64,000 nt of DNA, from the NCBI GenBank assembly GCA_033239005.1, contig BSQZ01000001.1:7695500-7759499 (forward strand), in the 5' to 3' direction. This document shows positions 12,436 through 27,100 of the stretch, piece after piece (position 1 is the first letter of the stretch; each line of letters begins with the position of its first letter). Source of the DNA: Lamellibrachia satsuma. Its lineage: Eukaryota; Annelida; Polychaeta; Sabellida; Siboglinidae. The position numbers and the translations under genes were made by a program. The notes beneath the pieces are model-generated. The model saw nothing but the letters and a program-made list of their open reading frames with translations. It had not been told where the DNA came from and did no database searches.

Positions 12436-15064
12436 CTGTAGACAGACAACACTTGGGCTGACATACTGCACAGCTCGACAAACATACTTCACTCTAAGTA
12501 GCTTATAACTTTCACAGCTTACTATCACGTCTCACAACAAAGACTTGTTAAACAATTAAATGCTTGTTTAAATCACATATTTTCATCTGTAAAAAATATA
12601 TATGTCTTGAGTACGTAAAACTAACTGCAAACCAAAACGATACCAAAAGTGATTAGATACCTATAGTAACTAGTAGAGATAATAGCCAGTGTATTCATTA
12701 TCTCATCGGTACATTCATCTCAATCTATCAAGAACATTAGTCACATTTCGCTCAGGGCATCTACAAAGAACATACTTATGCATACAAAGTTAGAAGTGTG
12801 AGATGTAGGAAGAAGGAAGTGCACCACATACTACACTACAGCCTAGACACTGGGTTTACTGGCACCCAGTACCAGCCTTTCTTTCTCTGTCCCAAGTTGT
12901 GCTTCTTACTAGAGAGCAGTGGCAGGTCCTGCACAAGGAAGACAACTAATGCAAGTGACTAGATGTCCATCTGTCTGTCCGTCCGTCAGAGGTGTTCACC
13001 TAGTCTGTCTCTGTACCAGCTGTTTCTCAATTACACCAACAACCACGTCTTAGGGACCGACTCAAAACAGAACTGCATATCTAGAGCTATGACTATTTGA
13101 AAATCTAGCAATGGGCAACTCATTAATAAATTAGACATTTATATTGTGCTGAATATCTTGGTAAAACAAAACCTATTCAAAGCTGCTAACAATTATTATA
13201 ATAAGCTTAAAATAAGTTAAAATATATTAAATAAAAGGTCCATGTCATTAAATTGTCATTACTTCTGTCATAAAAGCGGCACAAAAATGACGTCTTCAAA
13301 ACCGCCTTGAAAGTGGTAATGGAGTGTTTCAATTCATATGTTGATGACTAAACTTTTGGCGATGTGACAGCCTACTTTACCACAGGGCGTGTGTAATATA
13401 GCTATGCGATCACTGATGACAACTGTTCATGCGGACACAATCCCCAGCAATTGGTGCCTACCTCAGCGACAATACAACCATAAGTATTCAAACCATTGTG
13501 GGAATGAAGTACGGTAAATTCCTGTACACTACACAAGAGAATTATGTGAAATGCTTACCTCACAACATAAATTAAAAGTCACAATTACAGTTTTTTAAAC
13601 AATATATATTTTTTATTTAAACAAAATAAATATTTTTTTAATAGAATGAATTTTTTTTAATAATTAGTGTGACTGCAGTTATTTTATATAAAGTGTGATG
13701 AGCATGTAATACTCCTGTAGTGTATGGGAACTGATAATTAATAATAATTTTTATCTACATACCCAGTACATATATATCAATTTACTGCGCATCTACTTGT
13801 ATGTGAAAGTATTTTGTAGGTGGTTTATCTTGAGGCATGATATCTTGGAGGAACAGAGTTTGATTTACTACTGCAGGATAAACATTTCTCATGAAGGATT
13901 TTTGTAAAAGCAGTATAAATTTCATAAAGATAAGTTACATACTTTTAGAGAGGTAAACACGTCAAATATCGCATTCCGAGAAACATGAACTTCAACGCTT
14001 TCAAGGAAGTTATACATACATATACATTTTGCGCTTGCAGCAAAGAAATCACTCGCTTAAGCCAAAACACGCGCACAAGGACTGGTATTGGAAATTGGAC
14101 ACAAACAATATTCTGCACCAATGATATAACGATGCGAGTTCCTTTCCCCAGGCGGGCGACACAGCTGGAAAAGTAACCAGTTGTTGACAATTTCCTGACT
14201 CAAAACAGCTTAAAACATACGAAATGAGCCGAGGAAAAAACTGACAAAAACAGCAGCTGTGTAAGAAAGCTAGGGAATGTGTGTTGCGCAACAAATGCTA
14301 CAAAGTGCGTGTGAATGACCTAACGATGTCAAGACAGCTGGACCAGACACAGGCAACAGGTGGTCAGCCCCAGGCACCAGTCTCATTGTCCTTGGAGTGG
14401 ACGTGTGTGACAGATGATATGTCCAGCTTTCCTTCTCTCAGTCGTTGATCATCCACGAGACCCACAGTAAATGATTTGTATTGTTGCCTGAGTATGTTAG
14501 TACTGAAGCCTCCAGTAAGCCCACCACCATACGTGTTAAAGGTGCAGAGTCTGATTGTTTTTATAATGAAATCATGTTATATAGTATAAACTATATGTAT
14601 GGTAACAGCTTAACAGTCCGTTTTAATGAACCACAATGTAATTTAACTAATCTCTTTACGAGATACATTCAACTTAAACAGCTAACAGTCAAGTGATATG
14701 AAAAAACTGTGCTTCATTAAAACTTATTTGGACAGTGAAGATGTTAGACTGGACATAGTGTATACCATATCACATGACTTTATTATGCAGATGATCAAGA
14801 CTTTGTACGAGTCAAAACTCATCAAGAGATTGACACAAACCTTCGTCATTCAAGGGACTGTGATCGTGATACTCAAGCTCATACTCATAAGATGTGTCGC
14901 ATGACTTTGAGCGAACTCCTGTGTCACTAGCGCCATCTATTACTGGCCTTGGTATGGACTGGCCTGCTAAAACATAGATGAACCAAAATTCTACATGAGT
15001 GCATGTGTGCACGCATGTGTATATATATGTGTATACATTCCACATGTGTGTGTGCATGGATTTA

Positions 15065-15144
<80 letters not shown>

Positions 15145-18100
15145 TATACAATATATAATAAAAAGGTATGTTTTTATTTAGTGCTGTATTGAGTCCATAG
15201 GACTGTTCAAAGCACTTTACACTTCACCCTTTAGCAGACCTGTTCATTCCAACACCAACTCGACTTCCCTGGTAAGTATTAAGCCATGCTGCAATTACTG
15301 CACAAAGACTATTCAGTCACATATCCACCACTGTCCACTCTCTATAGCAAGGTACTCATTTATATAACTGAGTGAACTGTAGCAACATGGACTGAACAAA
15401 ATTGCCCAACTTACGAAATGGAAGCAAGAGGATTTGAACGCAGGTTCTCTCAAATGAGTCTGATGCACTAACCACAAAATATATATATGTATATATATAT
15501 ATATTATATGAACCAAATATGTATATATATAAATATATATGAAGTAATATAAGTATGAAAACCACTAGTACAAAGAACATACTGATAGATGCAAACCATT
15601 TATACCGTGCCCCACCAACATTTATTGCTAAGGGTGCATTACAGGCAGACCTGTTCACGCAAACACTATTTCAACTTCTCTTGGAAGCATCTTGTTGTGC
15701 TGTTCATTTTTATAATTCCACCAAGTGCAAGAAGGTCAACTGCCAGTGACTGCAGAGACAACCTACCTGAATGTTTGACTGGCGTGGTGGTGGCAGCACT
15801 GAGCAGCGAGTCACAACTGCGTACGGGCCGCAGCCGACGACGCTTGCTAACGTCATCATCCAATACAAGAACGGGGTCTTTCATCCCTGGATAGAACATA
15901 CAGAATTGAGCACCAATTTGCATTTATACACAATATAGTACCTGGTAGGTCAGATTTCTGTAGAAAATCAGTAAAATATGGAATAGGTCAGCTAAAAGTG
16001 CATCACGTCTCAGCAATCTCTATGTGATGTTTAGGTTATGATGTCACTGTCAAAAGATTGTTAATATCTGTCCTGGAGACGGTTTCGTTTCACCTACTTA
16101 GCGGCTAAGAAAGTTTACTTAGCACTAAGATGATTGTCTTATGAAATTACGCGTTTCATGTTGTCTACTTAGATTATGCAGTGGGCGCAACCCCCTACTT
16201 AGCCTGCGCCTCCTACCCCCGTGGCGTAAGTCCACTAAGTAGTTCTTAGGGGTTTCAAAATGGCTGTTCTCTGACAAGTCCATCGACTAAGCGACGCAGC
16301 AAGACGAGGATTACCCAGGAATTGAGTGTTTAGAGACAGAAGACACCCTTTCAAAATGTACAGTGATGTCAAGTGTTTAATAGGTACCGTTTTCGTTGTG
16401 ACGACATCATAGACTTAGTCGATCTGACTGGTGACAACGTTTTTATTTCTACGCAAAATGGCTTGCTCACAGCCACGCTCCAAAGTCTTGTCGCCTTACG
16501 CTTATTTTTGTGTGTGCAATAGAGTAACTTTCAAGTGGTTGTCGGTGATTTGTTTGGCATTAGCAACTAGCACGGCAACAGTGTCTAAAACAGTCAGTCC
16601 ACAAAGTGGCTGCTGCATTCGCTCGACTCGTACCACAATATGTTCGCTTCCACGAACATTTGACACATCAGCAGGAATCCTCATTAAGGGTTGTAAAACC
16701 GCATCAGAGACTGGAACTGTCATTCATCAAGCTGTGAAGCAGACTGTTCACTCAAGATTTTGGATAAGAACATGGATCCAGTACTAAAGAAAAACTGTAT
16801 TTTAGCTGCCTACAAGCTACATTGTTGACAACTGTGAATTTATAATGAATTAATAATTAATGTATTAAACTTTCAGTTATAAACGTTATGTACATTATTA
16901 AGGTTTTTTTGTTTAACTTTAATACAATAATAAACACTGGATTTCCGATAATTATTTAGACACTGACGCTGTTGAATGGCCCTGGTCTGTTTGCTGACCT
17001 CCTAAAACTATGTATATAGCAGGCATAGTAAATAATAAGCAATCGCTTTCTGCTTCTATCGCAGATTAGTCACATTGTTCCTCAATTTATACTCTAAAAA
17101 TGTTTCATGCTGCGAGTATTGCTCGAACAGACAGCTCAACTTGGGTGTCAACTAAACTGCTTTTCCCTTCCCGTTTAACGGTTTGAGTGTGTTGCGTGCT
17201 TTCGCCATGTCACTAACAGGATTATGGGAAGGGGAATCCCGGGGATTGCCCTTTGATAACGACTCATCTAACTATGTGATAGCCTTTCGCGTGTTCTTAG
17301 CTAAGAAATAGGTCAGGCGCGCTACATAAAACCCGACTTGGTTAGTTTTACGCAACTACTCAGCTATGCAAAATTTTTAGTTTACGCACATGCGTAGCGC
17401 TAAGTAACTGCATAGTTTAAGTAGGCGACATGAAACCGGCCCCAGGTGTATACTCTAAACTGGGTATGCGTTACTAATCAGATTTCTAAATTGTACCCAG
17501 CTTTAGGGAATCCACAGGTAAAATATCCCAGTTAGAAACCTGAAATTTCTTTATAATATTACTCACATACTGTTGTTTACCATCTACATAAATGAATACT
17601 ATCACTGCCAACTGAATAATGCCTCTACATGTGTGTTACCTTCACCTGTGTCACAGGAAAGATTGCGAGCTCGCCCTCGCCCTGCCCCTGGTGGGGCCTT
17701 GCCTCGAGTGAAAAGTCCCCGCCACCCACTGCTACTACTGTTAGGAGACTTCTTTCGCTTCTTCCTGAAACAATTTCAGTCAACATTCATGATTCAACGT
17801 TTTGCAAGCACCATTTTCATTTCCATCATCAAATATAGAAAAATCCCTCAAGCAACTTTTACGTTGTTGCATTTGACATGTTATGTACCTCTCAAGAAAC
17901 TTATTTGTATTCACTGAATATTTCGGCTGACGCGTTCACCTTTCGTCGCTGGGCTGACGTTGCTACGGGCGTGTCACACAACCAACATCGTGTGAAACAA
18001 CAAGTTTCTTGAGAGGTAAATAACATGTCTAATGCAACAAACTAAGAAACCGGAATGTCCATCCATTCTAGGTTTTTTTGTTATTCAGTAGTACTTAGCA

Positions 18101-21100
18101 TAAATACTTTGGAATAAAGGATTCAACTTACTTGTTAGGCAGGTCAATCACCGTGTGATATTGTGCCGGAAGGGTGGCTGAGCCGCCACCAACTTCAATA
18201 TACTTCTGCGCCCCTTGGTTGACACCAACACTTAGAGCCCTCTCGCGGGCTTCCTCCAGCGACAACAACCGCGTTGGTGTGGAAATTGCCAATGACTTTG
18301 GCCTCCCGCAACCGGCTGAATCTACAAACGACAGCCACATGAGATGTACACATGCCATTCGGTGGCCATAACACGGTGGCCATAACATTTTGCAGTATAC
18401 GGCCATAACAATTTTAACTAACATTATTTGAATTACTTAAAGAAACGTTAGGTAGTCTTTCCGCATTCAATCTTAGTCAGTCGAAATATTTGGAAAGAAA
18501 ACAAAAAGTTTCTTGAAAAGCAATGACCACGTCAAATTTCACATTCCAAGAAACCAGGCTCACAGGTGCATCAATACTAAAACGGTTAGGCAATCCCAAA
18601 ATCGGATAAATAAGTATAAATAAGGTGAGTCTTCAGATGACGACAACATTTTATGACGTTTCCTGCTGACCTAACGCTAACCAAGAGTGAATTCCAAAGA
18701 GTTGGTTCTGCAACCAAGAAAGCCCAATGTTTGTGGCTGCCTGTCAATGCCATCGTCTGCCACGTACAGGTGTCACTGCTAACAACACTCACCTGTGCCT
18801 GCTGCATGTAGACTGCTGTTGAAGAGGACGTCCACATAGGCGATGAGACACTCGGTGACGATGGCCTGGATGCCGACCCCCTGCAGGGCTGCCGTCGTAC
18901 AGGACTGCTCCAACTCCTTCGACCTGTCATCATACGAACATCTCAACGTAAAGGTACGTTCTTGTATGGCTCTGTATGCTGTCTTTGGGACCATTTAAAG
19001 GTACGTTCTTGTATGGCTCTCTCTGTATGCTGTCTTTGGGACCATTTAAAGGTACGTTCTTGTATGGCTCTGTATGCTGTCTTTGGGACCATTTAAAGGT
19101 ACGTTCTTGTATGGCTCTGTATGCTGTCTTTGGGACCATTTAAAGGTACGTTCTTGTATGGCTCTGTATGCTGTCTTTGGGACCATTTAAAGCACTCTAC
19201 ACTTTAAACCTGTTCATTCCATCACCAACTCAACTTCTCTGGGAAGCATTCAGCCACACTGCAATGAATGACTATTCATTCACATATATTCTCCCCTGTC
19301 TATAGCCAGGTACTCATTTATACAGCTGAGTGAACTGTGGCAATGTGGATTGAACAAAACGGCCCAAGCTCCAAAATCTCAATCGCCTCCTTGCTTATCT
19401 CAATCGTTTATCATCTGTTGTAGTGTAGTCATACACTACACAATTTGTATTTGCTAACAACTTATTTCAAAACCGTAATTAAAGTTACAACAGCTATGAA
19501 GAAGGTGGTTTGTGAATTCTTTGAACAGCAAAATTGAAAGACAACATTATATAAACATTACTTTATAATGCATAAGACATTTACAACCGAGGGAGGACAC
19601 ACAAAAATAAAATGTGGGAAGCTGTGCAATAGTCGCATCACTCCGATTGTCAGTAATTAGAGCAAATGTCACACATCATCGACAGGTGCACTCTCAGCAA
19701 ACTACTCACAGATATTACAAACTTCTTCCTTCTCAAATATCCCGCCCATCCAACATGTGTTGCTCAGAGCCCGACACACTTTGCCCTGGCAGGTCTGTTC
19801 ACGCAAATACCATTTCAACTTCTATTAAAGCATCGCGCCACTCTGCAGTTGCTGCGTGAAAGCTGTTTGTTCCGATAATTCCATCACTGGAATCCCATCA
19901 CTGTCTACAGCCAGGTACTCATTTATACAGCTGAGTGAACTGAGGCAAAGTCGGATGAACGAAACTGACAAGTTTCGAAACAGCAGCAGGTTGACTTAAA
20001 CCCTGTTACACTTGATTCACAGTCTGGCCAAGCTACCCCCCTAATGTCACCCCCTAGTACCACAGCCTGCAGATCACTGACCTGAGAAGGTTGGGAGCCC
20101 ATACGATGGCTAGGTTCTTGCAGTGCATGCCTGTCCTCACCCCGTGGGCAGCGATGGTAGACAGGTGTCTCAACAGGTACTCGGCAGTCCTACAACACAG
20201 GTCGGTGAAAAACAACACATGCAGAATTTAGTTCTGCTAAATTGAACAAGATTTAACACGATCGCCATCCAAAGCAGAAACCACAGACGGCATATTCACA
20301 CTGCTAGCATTGACACAATCTGAAGATAATTTGTTTCTACTGTCCTCTGTGAGAATGAATAATTCTGATATCCAATATACACTGTTCCTCCACTAACGTT
20401 GTCTCATGTTTTTTCTATATTCCTAAAGTAAGAACACAAGGACTTCTATCAATACTTTCATAACCATTCAATATCTTAAAAACTTAAATCTGAGCTCCTG
20501 TTAAACTCCTTGTTTCTAGGGTTGTTAAACCACATTCTTTTAGGCGTTCTTCATAACTAAGGTCCCTTGGAATTAGGGAGGGAAGAAGACAGGCTGATCT
20601 GTAGTTTGGAGGAAGGAGTTGTTGACATGGAGGGAGGGAGGGAGGGAGGGAGGGAGGTAGGGAGGGAGTGAGGAAAGAAGAGGTCATACTGACCTGTAGT
20701 GTGGAGGAGGGAGTTGCTGGATGACATCGTGCAACTTTGCCAGTTTTGTCTCCTCGTCCTGGACAGCTTCCTACAAACAGACACTGCTCTCAACTACTCT
20801 CATCACTCTCACCACTCTGTACTCCCAGAACATCCTCCGTCTCTTCAAGTAAAGAACTTTGCTAGTTTCTCTGTACACAAAACCATCATCATGACCCTAG
20901 ATGTCCCTTCGTAAATCATTAATTTCTGGACGTAAAATGTCCACTATTTCCAGACTCTTTTAGCATTGCATAAACAATCTGACGATTTCTCTACCACAGC
21001 TAAACATAAACATTAAAGTTACCTATAACATCCCACTGCTTCAAACTGTGCAGTCTTAATTCTCAATCTACATGTCAACAACTGTTGCCTCTTATGTAAC

Positions 21101-24100
21101 ATTTTACATTTTAAAAATGTTCCTAAAATTTAACAAACAGATTTTGTTTTAAGATGGATTTCCACACGAGCTCTTAATCTTAGTGACATGAGTCCGTTAT
21201 CATTAATAACCCTGCACTGTGTGAACGAGGCAGTCTATACGTACAGCAAACTTGTCGTAGAGCTGGTAGGTGAGCAGAGGGTTAGGCAGCTCACGGAAGT
21301 ACATTTTGACGAGTGAGCTCACACTGTGGATGTCCTGTTGATAGACCTCCGCCTCCAGATCAGGCACGCGGTCCTCGTCAAACTCATTCCTGGCAACCAG
21401 AGAGTACAGTCAACACCACACAAACACAGGCACACTGTCTTCGTTAAACTCATTCCTGGCAACCAGAGAGTACAGTCAATACCACACAAACACAGACACG
21501 CAGTCCTCGTCAAACTCATTCCTGGCAACCAGTGAGTACAGTCAACTCCACACAAACACAGACACGCAGTACTCATCAAACTCATTCCTGGCAACCAGAG
21601 AGTACAGTCAACACCACACAAACACAGACACACTGTCTTCGTCAAACTCATTTCTGGCAACCAGAGAGTACAGTCAACTCCACACAAACACAGACACGCA
21701 GTACTCGTCAAACTCATTCCTGGCAACCAGAGAGTACAGTCAACACCACACAAATACAGACACACTATCTTCGTCAAACTCATTCCTGGCAACCAGAGAG
21801 TACAGTCAACACCACACAAATACAGACACACTATCTTCGTCAAACTCATTCCTGGCAACCAGAGAGTACAGTCAACACCACACAAACACAGACACGCAGT
21901 CCTCGTCAAACTCATTCCTGGCAACCAGTGAGTACAGTCAACTCCACACAAACACAGACATGCAGTACTCGTCAAACTCATTCCTGGCAACCAGAGAGTA
22001 CAGTCAACACCACACAAACACAGACACACTGTCTTCGTCAAACTCATTCCTGGCAACCAGTGAGTACAGTCAACTCCACACAAACACAGACATGCAGTAC
22101 TCGTCAAACTCATTCCTGGCAACCAGAGAGTACAGTCAACACCACACAAACACAGACACACTGTCTTCGTCAAACTCATTCCTGGCAACCAGAGAGTACA
22201 GTCAACTCCACACAAACACAGACACGCAGTACTCGTCAAACTCATTCCTGGCAACCAGAGAGTACAGTCAACACCACAAAAACACAGACACACTGTCTTC
22301 ATCAAACTCATTCCTGGCAACCAGAAGAGTACAGTCAACTCCACACAAACACAGACACACAGTACTCGTCAAACTCATTCCTGGCAACCAGAGAGTACAG
22401 TCAACTCCACACAAACACAGACACGCAGTACTCATCAAACTCATTCCTGGCAACCAGAGAGTATAGTCAACACCACACAAACACAGACACACTGTCTTCG
22501 TCAAACTCATTCCTGGCAACCAGAGAGTACAGTCAACTCCACACAAACACAGACACGCAGTACTCATCAAACTCATTCCTGGCAACCAGAGAGTACAGTC
22601 AACACCACACAAACACAGACACAACGTCTTCGTCAAACTCATTCCTAGCAACCAGAGAGTACAGTCAACTCCACACAAACACAGACACGCAGTACTCGTC
22701 AAACTCATTCCTGGCAACCAGAGAGTACAGTCAACACCACAAAAACACAGACACACTGTCTTCGTCAAACTCATTCCTAGCAACCAGAAGAGTACAGTCA
22801 ACACCACACAAACACAGGCAAGTGTACAACCGCAGGCAGCAACACATCTACATTTCTCCAGTGAGAACCAGCCTTCCCTCTACACAAACAAAGGTGCACT
22901 GCTGTTGGTTCACTAATGGTTGCTTACGTTCCACACAGCTAGGTTGTTCAACGTCCCTTTCATTATTCACATGGCACTAATCACCTAGGTTACAACAATT
23001 GGATTACCATGACAGAATAAGTTCTACCTAAGTCTGTGTATGTTGGAGGCGACGCCCGACAGACGATAGATACCGTCCACAATGCCTTCTGCCTCGATCA
23101 CGTCAGCACAACTCTTGAGCACCAGGGGAACTGTAAGCATCAGACAGACAAGTAGAGAATACATGCCGTGGCATTGCAATTACTGTCTGTACATCTCATT
23201 TCATCGTATTAATGTAACAAATCAGTCTAATTTATAAATAACCTGTCTAATTTAATATCGATTTTCTTTTGACCACAAATATAACTCGCTTCAACGTTTT
23301 TCGGTTGCACAAACGCTGTGAGTGAATTTTAATCTAGTTTGTTTTCGAAAGAAAATCAGTGTTAAATTATTCTCCCCACATGATGGACATTTTCACCAAT
23401 AAACAACCCTCCCATTTAGTCGTTCACCAATATAAACATATTTAAAAGAAACCAAATTTATTAACCAGCAACAACTAATGTTCATGATTATTCTTGTATG
23501 TCAGTCATCATGATTCTCGTGCCAAACGATTCATATTGATTCACATATCAGTCAAGATATCCACTAGTCAATCAAATGTTCATAGTAATAAAAAGTATAT
23601 CTAGTGACATTTCACGAGAAAAGAGGTGTTTGTCTCACCGTCGTGACCAGAGTTTAGGAGATGTTCGCCCAGATCACAACCAAAGATGCGTTCCTTCATG
23701 ATGCCAGTGCGCTTCAGCGTCGTTCGTGTGGGCCTCGATGTGAAGAATGTGCGCAGAAATGAGATCAGCTTGCCTCTCTTTCGAAGCACTGAAAGTGACA
23801 TGGTAAAAATTGCATCGTTGAAAACTGAATGTCAAATTTACAAATACTTGAGAATGCATTTTTAGAATTGATACTTTCTTTTGATTTTTAAGAAATTGTC
23901 CCCTCTGTGCATTAGTACAGTTTAATAATATTATATATCTTGTATATTATTCCTATTCAATAAACTTTATCAGGCCTCAATCCGCATTATATAAAGAACA
24001 TTATATACATATATTGACGCTGTTCATAATCTTTGTATCTTTCTGACATTCTCCAGGCATGCTTCTCAGATATCTGTCAAGTTTCCCAGGGCAAGATGTA

Positions 24101-27100
24101 ATTAATTTTGAAAGATAATTACAACTACCCCTAAATGAATATAACCATAGCGACCTGCATTCGCTGTCTACACAAAAGTATTTACTCGGCTAAGATGACA
24201 AGATATCCTGTCCAGTTAAAATTATAAATATCCTGTCGAACTAAGAGGACAAATATACTGTCCAGTTAACATGACAGATACTGTGTCCAGTAAAGATGAC
24301 AGATATTGCGTCCAGTTAAGACAACTAATATTCTGTCCAGTTAAGATGACAGATATTGCGTCCAGTAAAGACAGTTAAGATTCTGTCGAGGAGCCTACCT
24401 GGCTTGACGGGAGTCTGAGGTATCTTTGACGACACCGACTGAGGAACCTTCTCACTGATCACCTCCACTGTGTCCGACGGGAAGAAGCCCACCTACAAGA
24501 AGAAACTGGCTTCATCTCATCTCACTACCATCTAAATACAACAGTTCCAACCAGTTTTGGTGAAAAAAATACAGTATCAATCACCGGTCAGCATCTGGTC
24601 TCCTCGTCAACTGCCAGTCATGACACTACTCATAACAAGACACTACTCAAACTCATCGAGGCTTTTGTCTGTGAACAGTGGCTCTGTGTCAGTTGCCTGC
24701 TTCCATCCAAACTCAGGGATAATGAAGTGGGTTGTGAAATGGCCACAACACCTGTGACTTGTCCTCTTTCTCCGATGTCATGTCACCAATGCCAAACACT
24801 TCCACAAGCAGTGTCCCTAATCCGCATAACAATACCGGTTGACCACGCAAAACATTACTGAACCAAAATTACAGAGCCACATGAAAATCTTTACACAGCC
24901 AACTGACTTGTTTATGTAAAACTTTACAAACATTGCAAGAATTACCTCAAATCCTCGCTTGCCTCGCCACCAGGAGGACTCATCGAACGGAGGCATGTCG
25001 ATTATGGAAATGATGTCGCCCACCTGCAAACAGAGAAACAAATCAATTATGATTAGATTATAACAGAGCAGTGCATACACAGAGAGGTTCTGTTAGAATT
25101 GTGTGTAATGATCAAATGTTGCATCACTGCCTTGAAGGCACTCTGCCAATACACATTTCGTCACAAAGCACATTGGTTCATCTAGGACATGAGGAAGGTT
25201 GAGATAAGGGAACCAGAAAGGCAAGATGGTCATTCCATATGTGGCATCATTGACTAGGAGGGAACAAAGGTGACAGACAGAGAAAGTTATAGAAACGCGA
25301 GATGGATTAACTCTTTCTGTCCCAACTACGATTTTTTACGTAGTTACCCTTTCTATCCCAACTATGACTTTTTGTGTAGTTATAGCATAGGTGCGTAGGC
25401 CTATCGAATTATCTCAAGTACACGTACACATATTCCTATGACATCACAAAATGTATGTATGTGTACTGGCCCAAAATGCAATCAGTTTAGCTGTCGTTCT
25501 TTTAAACTTATATTTTTTAAAGTGAAGAAAAAATGGTGGCACATTTGGTGATTTTTGGTCATTACCTTATTTGATAAAATATACCATAACTTTGTAATGG
25601 ATAATAATTTTTTAATACCTTTCTTACATTTAAATCAGAACTTAATTCTGAAGGTTTCGTTCACTGATATTTGCGGTTAAAAAAAATACATCATTGTTAT
25701 TATGGCATCTGAAGTCGACTGTAGTTATAAATTTTATTTTTTTAATGAACTCAAACATTTATAAAAAATATATATGGTAAAGTTAAAATGGACCGACATT
25801 AAAAAAATTCACATCGTTCAAAATATAATTTAGTTAGCTTTCATTACATATATAGTTTATGGTATATGCTGACACATAAAGCATAACAAATACAACATGA
25901 ACAAGCAATGCTCAGACAAAAAACATGACATCGGTGCGAAAGCAAATTTGCTTGGGAACTAGGAAGCTTATTTTGGACAGGCCTCTGGGATAGATAGTTA
26001 AAGAAGCCATATGGAACAGAAAGACGACTACAATCCTGAATCAAGATGAGAGAGTGCCGACTCAACCACGTATGGGACAGCTGGCTTGCATTGCCAACTG
26101 TCGAGCAGTAAAAGAACTATTTGTTCCAGAATTCCATTCCTGATGAAGGTTTGTGTACGTAAACCTCAATAGATGTGATTAAATTTTTTTTACTTCATTA
26201 TATTTATATTGATTTATCTCCAGCATCTGCCACACAGAGATTATATAAACTGCCAATGCTTCAACTCAAGACTATCCAGTTGGACACCAAGAAAAACCAG
26301 TCAGTTGACAACCATCTCACCTCGAATGAAATCTCATCCATTGCCTTGGCGGAGTAGCGTCTGATGGCATGGGCTGCAGCAACTGCCGGCGTATTGATCG
26401 CCGAGTCATCGGTCACTATGAGACGGTTGCCTCTGTTGTCCATCTGTAGCATGGACAGCAGTCAGTTAGGGGGGGGGCGGCTACTTTCTAAAGGACACAT
26501 ACCTGACAAATCCACTTTGAACTATCAACTGTACATACATACTTTCTTACAACTGTTTCTCATTAATACTAAGTTTGTATTATTTGGTGTATATTGGCAA
26601 AGTAATGAGTGATCTGATATGACCGCCTTGGTCTGTCTACTGTACTGTGTTTGTAGAGAGGCTAGATTTGACCCATTGGTTGTCACTAGATGGCGCTACA
26701 ATTTTACTACACCTAGGCATAGATTTCTGTAGTTTGGATCTGGACATTTTTTCTTACAACTGAGCAGCAGCCAGCAACAGCCAAGGACTAGCCAGTTATA
26801 GCTAAACAGTCCATGATTACTCTGTAATGTCCTACAATAAACTGCTGTGAGGCTAAGGCTAAGCTAAGGATTGCCAAATTGAAATATGACTTGACCAGCC
26901 TCACTGTATGTATGATTATCAGTGTTTCACAAAGCAGCCTCACTGTATGTACGATTATCAGTGTTTCACAAACCAGCCTCACTGTATGTACGATTATCAG
27001 TGTTTCACAAACCAGCCTCACAGTATGTACGATTATCAGTGTTTCACAAACCAGCCTCACTGTATGTACGATTATCAGTGTTTCACAAACCAGCCTCACA

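Noticed and set aside
9156..12508. Plus-strand ORFs of 70-148 codons
   Set aside because: Antisense shadows of the terminal RhoGAP exon, which has consistent phase and family features on the minus strand.
15428..15476. Possible functional tRNA gene (A and B boxes)
   Set aside because: No cloverleaf can be completed and the sequence is followed by a shared repeat body, so it is a SINE head.
21319..22980. Very long ORFs (341 and 482 codons) on both strands
   Set aside because: They are reading frames through a 66-bp tandem repeat. The unit length is a multiple of three, so frames stay open without selection.
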